Part shown: positions 28,101-35,835 of the stretch, in pieces
Layout of the letters: each line of letters starts with the position of its first letter
How positions within the stretch are numbered: position 1 is the stretch's first letter
Source: Dokdonella sp.
GTDB taxonomy: Bacteria; Pseudomonadota; Gammaproteobacteria; Xanthomonadales; Rhodanobacteraceae
Length of the DNA stretch: 63,417 nt
Direction: 5' to 3'
NCBI GenBank assembly: GCA_023228465.1
Contig: JALOBC010000017.1
Span: forward strand, 1-63,417
The notes under the pieces: generated by a model
What the model saw: only the letters and a program-made list of their open reading frames with translations
Told to the model about the DNA's origin: nothing
Databases searched by the model: none
Made by a program: the position numbers and the translations under genes

Positions 28101-30745
28101 GTGTGGAGGCCAGTCTCATCGATCATCGCGGTGGCCTGTTCGTGCGCAGCATCGACCAGATCAACCACGAGGATCGCGTCCTGATGCTGGCAGCGGCGCG
28201 GGTCGTGCTGTCCGACGAGGACGGTCCGCTCAACGAGCAACTGCGCATCCGCACGCCGCTGGACAAGGTGCCGGCCCTGCTCGCGACGCGCGAGTTCGTA
28301 CCGTCTGCTGCGGTCGATCCGCCCGTGCCACCACGCATCCTCGTCAATGGCGTCGGTGGCTTCTCGGCCGATGGCACCGAGTACGTCATCGTCACCGGGC
28401 GTGGCCAGTGCACGCCGGCGCCGTGGATCAACGTCATCGCCAACCCGCACTTCGGCTGCATCGTGTCCGAGAGCGGCGCCGGCTACACCTGGTTCGACAA
28501 TGCCCACGAATACCGCCTGACCCCGTGGAGCAATGACCCGGTCAGCGACGCCAACACCGAGGCGTTCTACATCCGTGACGAGGAAACCGGTCACTTCTGG
28601 TCGCCCACGCCATTGCCGGTGCCCGGGGCGGCGCGCTACGTCACGCGCCATGGTTTCGGCTACAGCGTGTTCGAAACCATCGAGGATGGCATCGCCAGCG
28701 ATCTGGGCATCCACGTCGATGCCGAAGCCGCGGTGAAGTTCTTCCGCCTGATCCTGCGCAACGAATCCGGCCGCACGCGGCGCCTGTCGGTCACCGGCTA
28801 CGTCGAATGGGTGCTGGGCGACCTGGCCGCACGCACCGGCATGCACGTGGTCACCGAGATCGACGGCACCGGGGCGTTGCTGGCGCGCAATGCCTACAAC
28901 ACCGAGTTCGATGGCTATGTGGCCTTCTTCGACGTCAACGGCACGCGCCGCACCGTCAGTGGCGACCGCACCGGCTTCATCGGCCGCAACGGCAGCCTGC
29001 GCAGTCCGGCGGCGATGCGCCGGGCCACCCTGGACGGCCGCGTCGGCGCCTGCCTGGATCCTTGCGGCGCGCTGCAGGTGCCGCTGGAGCTGGCCGATGG
29101 CGAACAGCGCACCCTGCTGTTCCGGCTGGGCGCGGCGCGCAGTACCCGCGAAGCGGTAGCCACCATCCGCAGCTTCCGCCAGTCGGGCGCCACGCGAGCC
29201 TCCTTCGATGCCGTCGCTGCACGCTGGCGTCGCCTGCTCGGCGCCGTCAGCATCACCACGCCCGAACCGGCGCTGGACGTGCTGATCAATGGCTGGCTGC
29301 CGTACCAGATCATTTCCTGCCGCCTGTGGGGACGCAGCGGCTTCTACCAGTCCGGCGGTGCCTTCGGCTTCCGCGACCAGTTGCAGGATGCGATGGCGCT
29401 GGTGCATGCGGCCCCGGAACTCCTGCGCGCGCAGATCGTGCTGTGCGCCTCGCGCCAGTTCCACGAGGGCGACGTGCAGCACTGGTGGCACCCGCCGGCC
29501 GGCCGCGGCGTGCGCACGCATTGCTCGGACGATTACCTGTGGCTGCCCCTGGCAGTGGCACGCTACGTGGACTGCAGCGGCGACTGGAGCCTGCTCGGCG
29601 AAGAGGCGGGCTTCCTCGATGGCCGTGCCCTGAACCCCGACGAGGAAACCTATTACGACATGCCGATGCGCTCCAACGAGCGCGCCGACATCTACCAGCA
29701 CTGCGTGCGTGCGATCGAGCGCGGACTGGACAGGCTGGGTGCGCGCGGACTGCCGCTGATGGGCAGCGGCGACTGGAATGACGGCATGAACAACGTGGGC
29801 CGCGGGGGGCGCGGCGAAAGTGTCTGGCTCGGCTTCTTCCTGCATCGCGTGCTGCTGGATTTCGCCAGGGTCGCGCGCAAGCGCAAGGACAGCGCCTTCG
29901 TGACACGCTGCACCGAAGCCGCAGCGGCACTGAAGCACGCCATCCACGTCCACGCCTGGGATGGCGCCTGGTACCGCCGGGCCTGGTACGACGACGGCAC
30001 GCCCCTTGGCACCGCCAGCGCCGAGGAATGCCGCATCGACTCCATCGCGCAGAGCTGGGCAGTGCTTTCCGGTGCCGGCGACGCGAAACGCAACGCGCGC
30101 GCGCTGGACGCGCTGGATCAGCACCTCGTCGATGCCGATGCCGGCCTGATCGCCCTGCTCGCCCCGCCCTTCGACAAGGGAGCGCATGATCCGGGCTACA
30201 TCCGCGGTTACGTGCCCGGCGTGCGCGAGAATGGCGCCCAGTACACGCATGCGGCGGTGTGGGCCGTGATGGCCTTTGCCGAGGCCGGACGCACGGAACG
30301 CGCCTGGGAGCTGTTCCGCCTCATCAACCCCGTGCGCCATGGCCGCAGCGACGCCATCGACACCTGGATGGTCGAGCCCTACGTTGCCGCTGCCGACGTG
30401 CTGGCCGTCGCACCGCACACCGGGCGCGGCGGCTGGACCTGGTACACCGGTTCGGCGGCCTGGATGTATCGCCTGGTCGTCGAGTCGCTGCTTGGCATCA
30501 CCCGCCACGACGACGTGCTCGCCTTCGCGCCGCGCCTGCCGCGCGCGTGGCACGAGGTCGATGTCGGCTACCGCCTCGGCGCAACGACCTGGAACATCAA
30601 GCTGCGACGCAACCCCGACATCAGCACCACGCAGGTCGCCCTGGATGGCGTTGCGCAGCCCCATGCAAGAATCCCGCTGGCGCCCGCCGGGGGTACGCAC
30701 CAGGTGGACGTGGACGTGCCGCCGGCGGCTGCCGACGCCCCGTGA
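22166..30745 (+). CDS. ndvB: cyclic beta-1,2-glucan synthase-like giant protein (NdvB/ChvB family)
   Basis: About 2,859 residues, the largest gene here. NdvB/ChvB proteins make cyclic beta-glucans for the periplasm from UDP-glucose. Order of parts: N-terminal helical region; membrane spans around residues 420-475; GT84 glycosyltransferase with LTDFVDADSE, the metal-binding D-A-D in ITLDADTQLPRN (~residue 632), SHDLLEGCYARS, and RRRRWIRGDW (~780); more spans around 830-870 and 950-985; a glucoamylase-like domain (NMGLALLADLTAWDFGYLTL, FEYLMPQLVMPSYPGSLL, GISESGYN, YQFMAHHQGMSLVA); then GH94-like phosphorylase modules ending with GSGDWNDGMNNVGRGGRGES (~2530). ATG at 22166 has GGGAG ten bases upstream; another possible start is 22244. 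Monocistronic; no transporter (NdvA) gene is adjacent. Confidence 0.88.
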   Translation: MRRWRPHRWSDPLASHAGGEWHAGTSMESDAPLRAELLSDEQMQEHGRTLAAQHQVVPPGRSQELLARLDANESVLRRSCGILAAAIKDGNRVTPAGEWLLDNLYLIDAQIRIARRHFPKRYNLVLPRLARGASAGLPRVYDLALDAISHGDGRVDQEGLSRFVAAYQEVAPLSLGELWAIPIMLRLALIENLRRVAARVRSDRHDRNLAAQWAQAMIDIVDRDPKGLILVVADMARSAPPMRGPFVAELLRRLQGHSAELTLPQTWIEQRLRESGLTIEQLINATNQDEAADQVSIRNSIGSLRLLEATDWREFVERASVVEHALRRDPAGIHARMDFATRDRYRHRVEQLAREAGRSESAVAELAVELAATRAAGGMEADAQRHVGYYLVDAGLAALRTRLGLSNHFTRWRTHRVPFAAWFAALLVVGALLFSAPAVVLWRAAPPPWLLVLAATCTVIALSQLSVALVNLAAAFAVRPEALPAMDFREGLPATAATLVVVPGLLGSATEAGELVDDLEIRYLANRDPHIRFALLTDFVDADSEHQSDDAGLLAIVREGIAALNTRHAQAGTERFFLFHRPRRWCASERAWIGFERKRGKLGELNALLRGRGVERFSCVVGDPETLHATRYVITLDADTQLPRNAANALVATMEHPLNRPRFDPATRRVKAGYGILQPRVGCTFKIGGTTRHALLFGGDPGLDPYTRAVSDTYQDLFGEGSFTGKGIYDVDAFEAALAKRFPESRILSHDLLEGCYARSGLASGVELYEDYPASYRLDARRRRRWIRGDWQIAEWLLPRVPASSGRHERNVLSALSRWKIFDNLRRSLVAPALFGLLLLGWLLLARPAFWSLVVLAVLLLPPLLDTTLAFARRTPGVPFTRHLALSGRDAARRGLQFIVGVAMLPREAAISLEAIVRTGWRVHVSRRHLLQWVASRRARDSTRPEPTRWLGPLVALLVGAWLMATPATLAIAAPWLLLWLWSPVLEDWLAQPPKAVPQSLDATQVRLLRKAARRTWAFFEHFTNETTHWLPPDNYQERPVPTLARRTSPTNMGLALLADLTAWDFGYLTLAGLLERTRNSFATMRRLERYNGHFYNWYDLDTLQPMHPHYISTVDSGNLLGHLLTLRQGLLQLADAPLLHPQRLAGLADGFELLAEIVDEPALAALDDLRNRFATLERTPPSGLAATRKVLRELVTLADACAGTLASATVEATDAAAAFARDCRAALDELDGWLPETLSESSATGEAAIPSLASLATAEGVEPAIAARIRDTLQQIDHLAATCLDLAAADYRFLYEPKRHLFAIGYNVGEGQRDSGYYDLLASEVRLCVFVAVALGQAPQEAWFALGRLLTAHDGPPTLLSWSGSMFEYLMPQLVMPSYPGSLLAETCRGAVMRQIAHGHALGVPWGISESGYNLTDAAQNYQYRAFGVPGLGLQRGLAQELVIAPYASALALTVVPRAAADNLRRMADKGWLVRYGFYEAIDYTPARRQPGQEHAIVYQFMAHHQGMSLVAFSHALLGQPMRRRFTADPQMLATLLLLQERAPRSTGEWASNPELVDARSGTDETQVPLRVFRRADTLRPAMQMLSNGRYQVMVTSAGGGYSRWRDIALTRWREDATRDPWGLFCLVRDCDGGVPWSTTLQPLQARMDSYEAVFTESRVEFRCRVDQLDAHTEIAVSPEDDIELRRTRITNRSSTLRTLEVTSFGEVVLASPISDDLHPAFGKLFVQTELLAAREAILCTRRPRSREEAQPWMFHLVAVHEATVEETSFETDRLRFIGRGRDIARPAALDAPGPLSGSAGSVLDPIVAVRQRLRLPPGRTACIDLVSGIAGTRAHCLTLIDKYRDRHIADRVIDLAWTHSRVVLGQINVSEVDAQTYARLAECITFSDPQRRAPPAIVASNRRGQPGLWAHAISGDLPIVLLRMHEIANIDLVRQLVHAHAYCRLKGLAFDLVIWNGESAGYRQNLHDAVHGVIGASVEASLIDHRGGLFVRSIDQINHEDRVLMLAAARVVLSDEDGPLNEQLRIRTPLDKVPALLATREFVPSAAVDPPVPPRILVNGVGGFSADGTEYVIVTGRGQCTPAPWINVIANPHFGCIVSESGAGYTWFDNAHEYRLTPWSNDPVSDANTEAFYIRDEETGHFWSPTPLPVPGAARYVTRHGFGYSVFETIEDGIASDLGIHVDAEAAVKFFRLILRNESGRTRRLSVTGYVEWVLGDLAARTGMHVVTEIDGTGALLARNAYNTEFDGYVAFFDVNGTRRTVSGDRTGFIGRNGSLRSPAAMRRATLDGRVGACLDPCGALQVPLELADGEQRTLLFRLGAARSTREAVATIRSFRQSGATRASFDAVAARWRRLLGAVSITTPEPALDVLINGWLPYQIISCRLWGRSGFYQSGGAFGFRDQLQDAMALVHAAPELLRAQIVLCASRQFHEGDVQHWWHPPAGRGVRTHCSDDYLWLPLAVARYVDCSGDWSLLGEEAGFLDGRALNPDEETYYDMPMRSNERADIYQHCVRAIERGLDRLGARGLPLMGSGDWNDGMNNVGRGGRGESVWLGFFLHRVLLDFARVARKRKDSAFVTRCTEAAAALKHAIHVHAWDGAWYRRAWYDDGTPLGTASAEECRIDSIAQSWAVLSGAGDAKRNARALDALDQHLVDADAGLIALLAPPFDKGAHDPGYIRGYVPGVRENGAQYTHAAVWAVMAFAEAGRTERAWELFRLINPVRHGRSDAIDTWMVEPYVAAADVLAVAPHTGRGGWTWYTGSAAWMYRLVVESLLGITRHDDVLAFAPRLPRAWHEVDVGYRLGATTWNIKLRRNPDISTTQVALDGVAQPHARIPLAPAGGTHQVDVDVPPAAADAP

Positions 30746-30797
30746 GCTGACCGCGATCATGGCGCGGCGGCGCGAGTGCCGCTAGGATGCGCGCCGC

Positions 30798-31550
30798 ATG
30801 TCTCCCCTCACGGAAATTTCCCGGCCGCCGCTGCTCGAAGCGCGTGGTCTGGCCTTCGCGCGCAATGACGAGCCCGTCTTCGGCCCGCTCGACTTCGTGC
30901 TGCACACCGGTGAGGTCGTGCTGATCGAAGGCGACAACGGCTCGGGCAAGACCACCCTGTTGCGCGTGCTTTCCGGTCTGCTCACGCCCACGGAAGGCGA
31001 AATCCGCCTGCATGGCGCGCCGCTGACGCTGGACCTGCTGTCGCCGCAGGTGGCCCTGCTATCGCACGCCAACGGCCTGAAGCCCGAGCTGACGGCGCTG
31101 GAGAACCTGCGCTTCGCCGCCGGTCTGCACGGCCTGCGGCACGGCATTTCACCGCCCACCGCGCTGGCCGGGGTCGGCATGGACGGCTATGCCGACGTGC
31201 CTACGCGGCGGCTCTCGGCCGGGCAGAAGAAGCGCGTGGCACTGGCGCGCGTACTGCTGGCCCCGGTCGCCCTGTGGTTGCTCGACGAACCGTATGCCAA
31301 CCTCGACCCCGAGGGCATCGGCCTGGTCAACCGCCTGCTGGAAAACCATGCCCATCGCGGTGGCGCCGCGCTGATCACCTCGCATGGCGCCTACGCCTAC
31401 ACTTCGGGCACGCCGCGCAGCATTCCCCTGCACGCAAGGCCCGCGCGCGATCTGACCGGCGAGGGTCGCCCACGTGGCGACGGTCTGCCCGGGCACAGCC
31501 TGGGCGACGACGCCGGCCTTTCTCCCGCGCGCCCGGGGACGCCTCCGTGA
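30798..31550 (+). CDS. ccmA: heme exporter ATP-binding protein CcmA
   Basis: A 250-residue ABC ATPase of the CcmABCD complex, which releases heme-loaded CcmE during cytochrome c maturation. Walker A is GDNGSGKTT (residues 45-53), the signature is LSAGQKKRVALAR, and Walker B is LWLLDEPYANLD. After SHGAYAY (around residue 195) about 50 residues of Gly/Pro/Arg-rich sequence follow, longer than the ~205-residue E. coli protein. First gene of the ccm operon; its TGA overlaps the GTG of ccmB (31547-31550). A CTAGGATG -10-like string lies about 15 nt upstream, inside the short gap after the glucan-synthase gene. Confidence 0.93.
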   Translation: MSPLTEISRPPLLEARGLAFARNDEPVFGPLDFVLHTGEVVLIEGDNGSGKTTLLRVLSGLLTPTEGEIRLHGAPLTLDLLSPQVALLSHANGLKPELTALENLRFAAGLHGLRHGISPPTALAGVGMDGYADVPTRRLSAGQKKRVALARVLLAPVALWLLDEPYANLDPEGIGLVNRLLENHAHRGGAALITSHGAYAYTSGTPRSIPLHARPARDLTGEGRPRGDGLPGHSLGDDAGLSPARPGTPP

Positions 31551-32230
31551 CGGCCGGATCGACCCTCATCGCCTGCCGGGCGCTGGTGCGCCGCGACCTC
31601 ACCCTGGTGTGGCGGCGCCGTGGCGATGCGCTGAACCCGATCCTGTTCGCGCTGATCGTGGTAGCGCTGTTCCCGCTGGCACTCGGACCGGAACCGGAAG
31701 TGCTGCGGCGAATCGCCGCGGGCGTGATCTTCGTCGCCCTGCTGCTGGCCGGCCTGCTGGCGCTGGATACCTTGTTCCGCAGCGATTACGAGGATGGCTC
31801 GCTGGAACAGCTGGTGCTTTCCCCGCACCCGCTGGCCCTGCTGCTGGCGTGCAAGATCGCCGTCCACTGGTTCACCACGGCCTTGCCACTGATCGTGGCG
31901 GCCCCGCTGCTGGGAGAACTCCTGCACCTGGCCGATCCGGTGCGGCCGGTGCTGCTGGCGGCCCTGCTGCTGGCCACGCCCCTGCTCAGCCTGATCGGCG
32001 CGATCTGCGTGGCCCTGACCGTGGGCATGCACCGCTCTGGTATGCTGCTTGCCCTGCTCGTGCTGCCGCTGTACGTCCCCGTGCTCATCTTTGGTGCCGG
32101 CGCCTGCAATGCCGCCGGCAATGCGTTGCCTTACGCCGCGCCCCTGCTGTGGCTTGGTGCGGCGCTGGTGGTCGCGCTGGTCGTGGCGCCGCTGGCCTGC
32201 GCGGCGGCGCTCCGGATCTCGCTGTCATGA
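31547..32230 (+). CDS. ccmB: heme exporter membrane protein CcmB
   Basis: A 227-residue integral membrane protein with six hydrophobic segments, the permease half of CcmAB. Family marks: CRALVRRDLTLVWRRRGDAL at the N-terminus, FRSDYEDGSLEQLVLSPHPL and the C-terminal LVLPLYVPVLIFGAGA. Starts with GTG at 31547, overlapping ccmA by 4 nt (GTGA); the longer open frame upstream belongs to the ccmA region. It ends 4 nt into ccmC. Confidence 0.92.
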   Translation: MTAGSTLIACRALVRRDLTLVWRRRGDALNPILFALIVVALFPLALGPEPEVLRRIAAGVIFVALLLAGLLALDTLFRSDYEDGSLEQLVLSPHPLALLLACKIAVHWFTTALPLIVAAPLLGELLHLADPVRPVLLAALLLATPLLSLIGAICVALTVGMHRSGMLLALLVLPLYVPVLIFGAGACNAAGNALPYAAPLLWLGAALVVALVVAPLACAAALRISLS

Positions 32231-33015
32231 ACGTGCTCACTTACTGGTTCCACAAGCTCGGCTCGCCTCCGGTCTTCGATCGCCTCGCCCGCGTGCTCGC
32301 CCCGTGGTGTTACGGCCTGGCACTGGTGCTGGGCGCCATCGCGCTCTACGGCGGCCTGGCCCTGGCGCCAGCCGATTACCAGCAGGGCGATGCCTATCGG
32401 ATCATCTTCATCCACGTGCCGGCCGCCTGGATGAGCCTGTTCGCCTACATCTTCATGGCGGTCAATGCGTTCATCGCCCTGGTCTGGCGCATCAAGCTCT
32501 CCGAAGTGCTGGCGATGGCGAGCGCACCGACCGGCGCCGCCTTCACCTTCATCACCCTGGTCACCGGCTCGCTCTGGGGCAAGCCCATGTGGGGCACCTG
32601 GTGGACCTGGGATGCAAGGCTCACCTCGGAACTCGTGCTGCTGTTCCTGTACCTGGGCGTGATCGGGCTCTACCATGCCATCGAAGATCGCCGCCAGGCG
32701 GCGCGCGCGGCCGGCTTCCTCGCCCTGGTCGGCGTGGTCAACCTGCCGATCGTGCATTTCTCGGTCAACTGGTGGAACACCCTGCACCAGGGTTCCACCG
32801 TGCGCCTGCTCGGTCCCTCGAAGATCGATGCGGCGATGCTCTGGCCGCTGCTGCTGATGGCGCTGGCCACGCACCTGTGGTTTTTCGGCACCCTGCTCGC
32901 ACGCACCCGCAACGGCCTGCTCGAGATCGATGGCGGCAAGGACTGGGCGCGCAGCATCGTGCTGGCCTCCCAGCCGGGCGCGGCGGGTGCGGCAACGGAG
33001 CGCAGCCATGTCTGA
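32227..33015 (+). CDS. ccmC: heme exporter protein CcmC
   Basis: A 262-residue membrane protein with six spans that loads heme onto CcmE. The tryptophan-rich WWD signature M-W-G-T-W-W-T-W-D-A-R-L is at residues 121-132, with His63 (RIIFIHVPAAWMS) and the second periplasmic His in LPIVHFSVNWWNTLHQ as the likely axial heme ligands. ATG overlaps the ccmB stop (ATGA), and its end overlaps ccmD by 8 nt. All family landmarks look intact; length is close to E. coli CcmC (245). Confidence 0.95.
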   Translation: MNVLTYWFHKLGSPPVFDRLARVLAPWCYGLALVLGAIALYGGLALAPADYQQGDAYRIIFIHVPAAWMSLFAYIFMAVNAFIALVWRIKLSEVLAMASAPTGAAFTFITLVTGSLWGKPMWGTWWTWDARLTSELVLLFLYLGVIGLYHAIEDRRQAARAAGFLALVGVVNLPIVHFSVNWWNTLHQGSTVRLLGPSKIDAAMLWPLLLMALATHLWFFGTLLARTRNGLLEIDGGKDWARSIVLASQPGAAGAATERSHV

Positions 33016-33184
33016 CTTCCTTGCAATGGGCGGCTACGGGACCTATGTGTGGTCTTCGTACGCGGTGTTCTTCATCGTGCTCGCGATCGACGCGCTGGCG
33101 CCCCGCGCCCAGCGCCGGCGCGTGCTTGCAGAACTGCGCGGCCGCCTGCTTCGACGTCGTTCCCGTACCCTGCCCACGCCATGA
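33008..33184 (+). CDS. ccmD: heme exporter small protein CcmD
   Basis: A 58-residue single-span protein ([17 protein letters not shown]) with the typical [12 protein letters not shown] start and a basic cytoplasmic tail ([20 protein letters not shown]). It stabilises the CcmABCE complex and helps release holo-CcmE. It starts inside the end of ccmC and its stop overlaps the ATG of ccmE (33181). Confidence 0.9.
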   Translation: MSDFLAMGGYGTYVWSSYAVFFIVLAIDALAPRAQRRRVLAELRGRLLRRRSRTLPTP

Positions 33185-33636
33185 CCCCGACCCGCAAACG
33201 CCGCCTCATCATCATCTCGCTGGTTCTCGCCGCCGTGGCCGTCGCAGCCGGGCTGACCGTGCTGGCGCTGCAGCAGAACATGACCTACCTCTATTCGCCG
33301 AGCGAAGTTGAGGCGGGCGAAGCGCCGACCGGTGCGCGCTTCCGCCTCGGCGGCGTGGTACTGGAACACTCCATCAAGCGCGCCGATGATTCGCTGCAGG
33401 TGGACTTCATCGTGACCGACCGCTTCCACCAGATGCCGGTCAAGTACACCGGCATCCTGCCGGATCTGTTCCGCGAAGGGCAGAGCATCGTGGCCAGCGG
33501 TTCGGTCGAGGACGGACGCTTCGTCGCCACCGAGGTGCTGGCCAAGCACGATGAAACCTACATGCCCAAGGAAGTGGCCGACGCGATCGCCAAGGCCAAG
33601 GATACGCACGCGGCGGAGCCGGGCGGCAGCCACTGA
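33181..33636 (+). CDS. ccmE: heme chaperone CcmE
   Basis: A 151-residue membrane-anchored periplasmic heme chaperone. One N-terminal span (residues 9-30), then the OB-fold ([40 protein letters not shown]). The heme-binding motif is V-L-A-K-H123-D-E-T-Y127: the His forms the covalent heme bond in the E. coli-type protein and the Tyr is an axial ligand. The short acidic/His tail is normal. Overlaps ccmD by 4 nt; 186 nt then separate it from ccmF, the only real gap in the operon. Confidence 0.96.
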   Translation: MTPTRKRRLIIISLVLAAVAVAAGLTVLALQQNMTYLYSPSEVEAGEAPTGARFRLGGVVLEHSIKRADDSLQVDFIVTDRFHQMPVKYTGILPDLFREGQSIVASGSVEDGRFVATEVLAKHDETYMPKEVADAIAKAKDTHAAEPGGSH

Positions 33637-33713
33637 CCACAGCCAGGGCCTGCTCAGGGGCCTGGCCGCCATCGTGCACCCCGCGCGCACCTGGTGGCTC
33701 GGCGCGCGGACGC

Positions 33714-33731
33714 GTGCAGTAGACTCTGCAC
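33714..33731. promoter_or_regulatory. palindrome in the ccmE-ccmF gap
   Basis: GTGCAG-TAGACT-CTGCAC: perfect 6-bp arms (33714-33719 and 33726-33731) around TAGACT, which is itself -10-like. It lies about 90 nt before the ccmF start, in the only large gap of the ccm operon. It could be an internal promoter with an operator, or a processing hairpin. Confidence 0.35.
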
Positions 33732-33822
33732 TTTCCCCGGGCTTGTGCGCCGACCTACCGCGCAAATCCGACCCTGTTGCACCGCCACTGCGGCGCAAGC
33801 TGCCGTGCAGAGGTACCACTCG

Positions 33823-35835
33823 ATGATTCCCGAGCTTGGCCAATTCGCGCTGATCCTGGCGCTGCTGCTGTCCGTCGTGCAGTGCGTGCTGCCGCTGATC
33901 GGCGCGCACAGCGGCAACCGCGCGCTGATGGCCGTGGCGCGCCCGGCCGTGGCCGGACAGACGGTGTTCGTGGTCGCTGCGTTCGCCATCCTCACCTACG
34001 CCTTCACCAGCCAGGATTTCTCGGTCGCCTACGTGGCGCAGAACTCCAATTCGCTGCTGCCCTGGTTCTACCGCTTCTCGGCCGTGTGGGGCGCGCACGA
34101 AGGTTCGCTGCTGCTGTGGATCCTGATCCTGGCCGTATGGAGCGTGGCGGTGGCCGCCTTCAGTCGCCACCTGCCGGCAGATTTCATGGCGCGCGTGCTC
34201 GGCGTGCTCGGCTTCATCAGCTGCGGCTTCCTGCTGTTCACCCTGCTGACCTCCAATCCGTTCGCCCGCATCCTGCCGGTGCCGGCCGACGGCATCGACC
34301 TCAACCCGATGCTGCAGGATCCGGGACTGATCATGCATCCGCCCATGCTCTACATGGGCTACGTGGGCTTCTCGGTCGCCTTCGCGTTCGCCATCGCCGC
34401 CCTGCTGGGCGGACGCCTGGACGTGCGCTGGGTGCGCTGGTCGCGGCCGTGGACCAACATCGCCTGGGCCTTCCTCACGCTGGGCATCGCGCTGGGCTCC
34501 TGGTGGGCCTACTACACGCTGGGCTGGGGCGGCTGGTGGTTCTGGGATCCGGTGGAAAATGCCTCGTTCATGCCCTGGCTGGTTGGCACCGCGCTGATCC
34601 ATTCGCAGGCGGTGACGGAGAAGCGCGGTTCGTTCCGCGCCTGGACCCTGCTGCTGGCCATCTTTGCCTTCTCGCTGTCGCTGCTCGGTACCTTCCTGGT
34701 GCGCTCGGGCGTGCTGACCAGCGTGCACGCCTTCGCCACCGACCCCGAGCGCGGCGTGTTCATCCTCGTCTTCCTGGCCATCGTGGTCGGTGGCTCGCTG
34801 CTGATCTACGCGCTGCGCGCACCCAGGGTGGCCGGCGGCGAGCCGTTTGCACCCGTGTCGCGAGAAACCGCCCTGCTGGTCAACAACCTGATGTTCGCCT
34901 GTGCCGCGGCGACGGTGCTGCTCGGCACGCTCTACCCGATCATCGGCGATGCCTTCTCGCTCGGGCGCATCTCGGTCGGACCGCCCTACTTTGCCTTCAT
35001 GTTCATCATGCTGATGATCCCGGTGGTGCTGCTGCTGCCGTTCGGGCCGTTCCTGAAATGGCGCCAGGGCAACCCCGTGGCGGCAATGAAATCGCTGCTG
35101 CCGGCGCTGGTCACGGCGGTGGTCGCGACGCTGCTGGCCTGGCTGCTGGTCGGCGACCTGCCGGTCAAGGCCCTGGCGGGTACTGCGGCCTCGCTCTGGG
35201 TCGGTCTCGGCATCCTGCTGTTCGCGCTCTCGCGCTGGCGCAAGGCCGCGCCCGGCCGGCGCTTCACGCCGGAAATGCTCGGCATGATCTGCGCGCACCT
35301 GGGCGTGGCGGTGTTCGTGGCCGGCGTGATGATCGTCGAATCGACCAGCATCGAGCGCGATGTGCGCATGGTGCCGAACCAGGGCGTGGAAATCGGCAGC
35401 CTCACCTTCCAGTTCGAAGGCGTGCACGAGGCACGCGGCCCGAACTTCACCGCCGAGCAAGGCACCATCACCGTCACCGAAGGCGGCCGGACCATCGCCA
35501 CCCTGCACCCGCAGAAGCGCCAGTACATGCGCAATGCCCAGGTGCAGACCGAGGCGGCACTGAAGCCGGGCGTGTTCCGCGATCTGTACGTCGCGCTCGG
35601 CGAGCCGGTGGGCGATGACGGTGCCTGGGCGGTGCGCATCTACGTGAAACCCTTCGTGCGCTGGATCTGGATCGGCGCGCTCCTGATGATGCTCGGCGGC
35701 TTCGTCGCCGCGGCCGACAAGCGCTTTGGCGTGGTCGCCCGACTGCGCGATACCTCGCCCAGTGCGCGCGACGGCAGCGCCAACAGCCCGGCGTTACCCG
35801 ACCCCGAATCCCCCCTGCCCAATCCTGGTACATGA
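33823..35835 (+). CDS. ccmF: cytochrome c heme lyase subunit CcmF
   Basis: A 670-residue membrane protein with about 15 spans that, with CcmH/CcmI, attaches heme to apocytochrome c. The WWD signature G-W-G-G-W-W-F-W-D-P-V-E-N is near residues 235-247 and is followed by SFMPWLVGTALIHSQAVTEK. A second conserved set includes GAHEGSLLLWILIL, QDPGLIMHPPMLYMGYVGF and LGTLYPIIGDAFS. The large periplasmic domain near the C-terminus (RMVPNQGVEIGSLTFQFEGV) is present. ATG at 33823 with AGAGG nine bases upstream. It ends by overlapping ccmG by 4 nt. Confidence 0.96.
   Translation: MIPELGQFALILALLLSVVQCVLPLIGAHSGNRALMAVARPAVAGQTVFVVAAFAILTYAFTSQDFSVAYVAQNSNSLLPWFYRFSAVWGAHEGSLLLWILILAVWSVAVAAFSRHLPADFMARVLGVLGFISCGFLLFTLLTSNPFARILPVPADGIDLNPMLQDPGLIMHPPMLYMGYVGFSVAFAFAIAALLGGRLDVRWVRWSRPWTNIAWAFLTLGIALGSWWAYYTLGWGGWWFWDPVENASFMPWLVGTALIHSQAVTEKRGSFRAWTLLLAIFAFSLSLLGTFLVRSGVLTSVHAFATDPERGVFILVFLAIVVGGSLLIYALRAPRVAGGEPFAPVSRETALLVNNLMFACAAATVLLGTLYPIIGDAFSLGRISVGPPYFAFMFIMLMIPVVLLLPFGPFLKWRQGNPVAAMKSLLPALVTAVVATLLAWLLVGDLPVKALAGTAASLWVGLGILLFALSRWRKAAPGRRFTPEMLGMICAHLGVAVFVAGVMIVESTSIERDVRMVPNQGVEIGSLTFQFEGVHEARGPNFTAEQGTITVTEGGRTIATLHPQKRQYMRNAQVQTEAALKPGVFRDLYVALGEPVGDDGAWAVRIYVKPFVRWIWIGALLMMLGGFVAAADKRFGVVARLRDTSPSARDGSANSPALPDPESPLPNPGT

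Noticed and set aside
27080-30760. A 1,226-codon minus-strand frame opposite the 3' half of the glucan synthase
   Set aside because: Same reason; the plus strand shows GH94 motifs and normal codon use.
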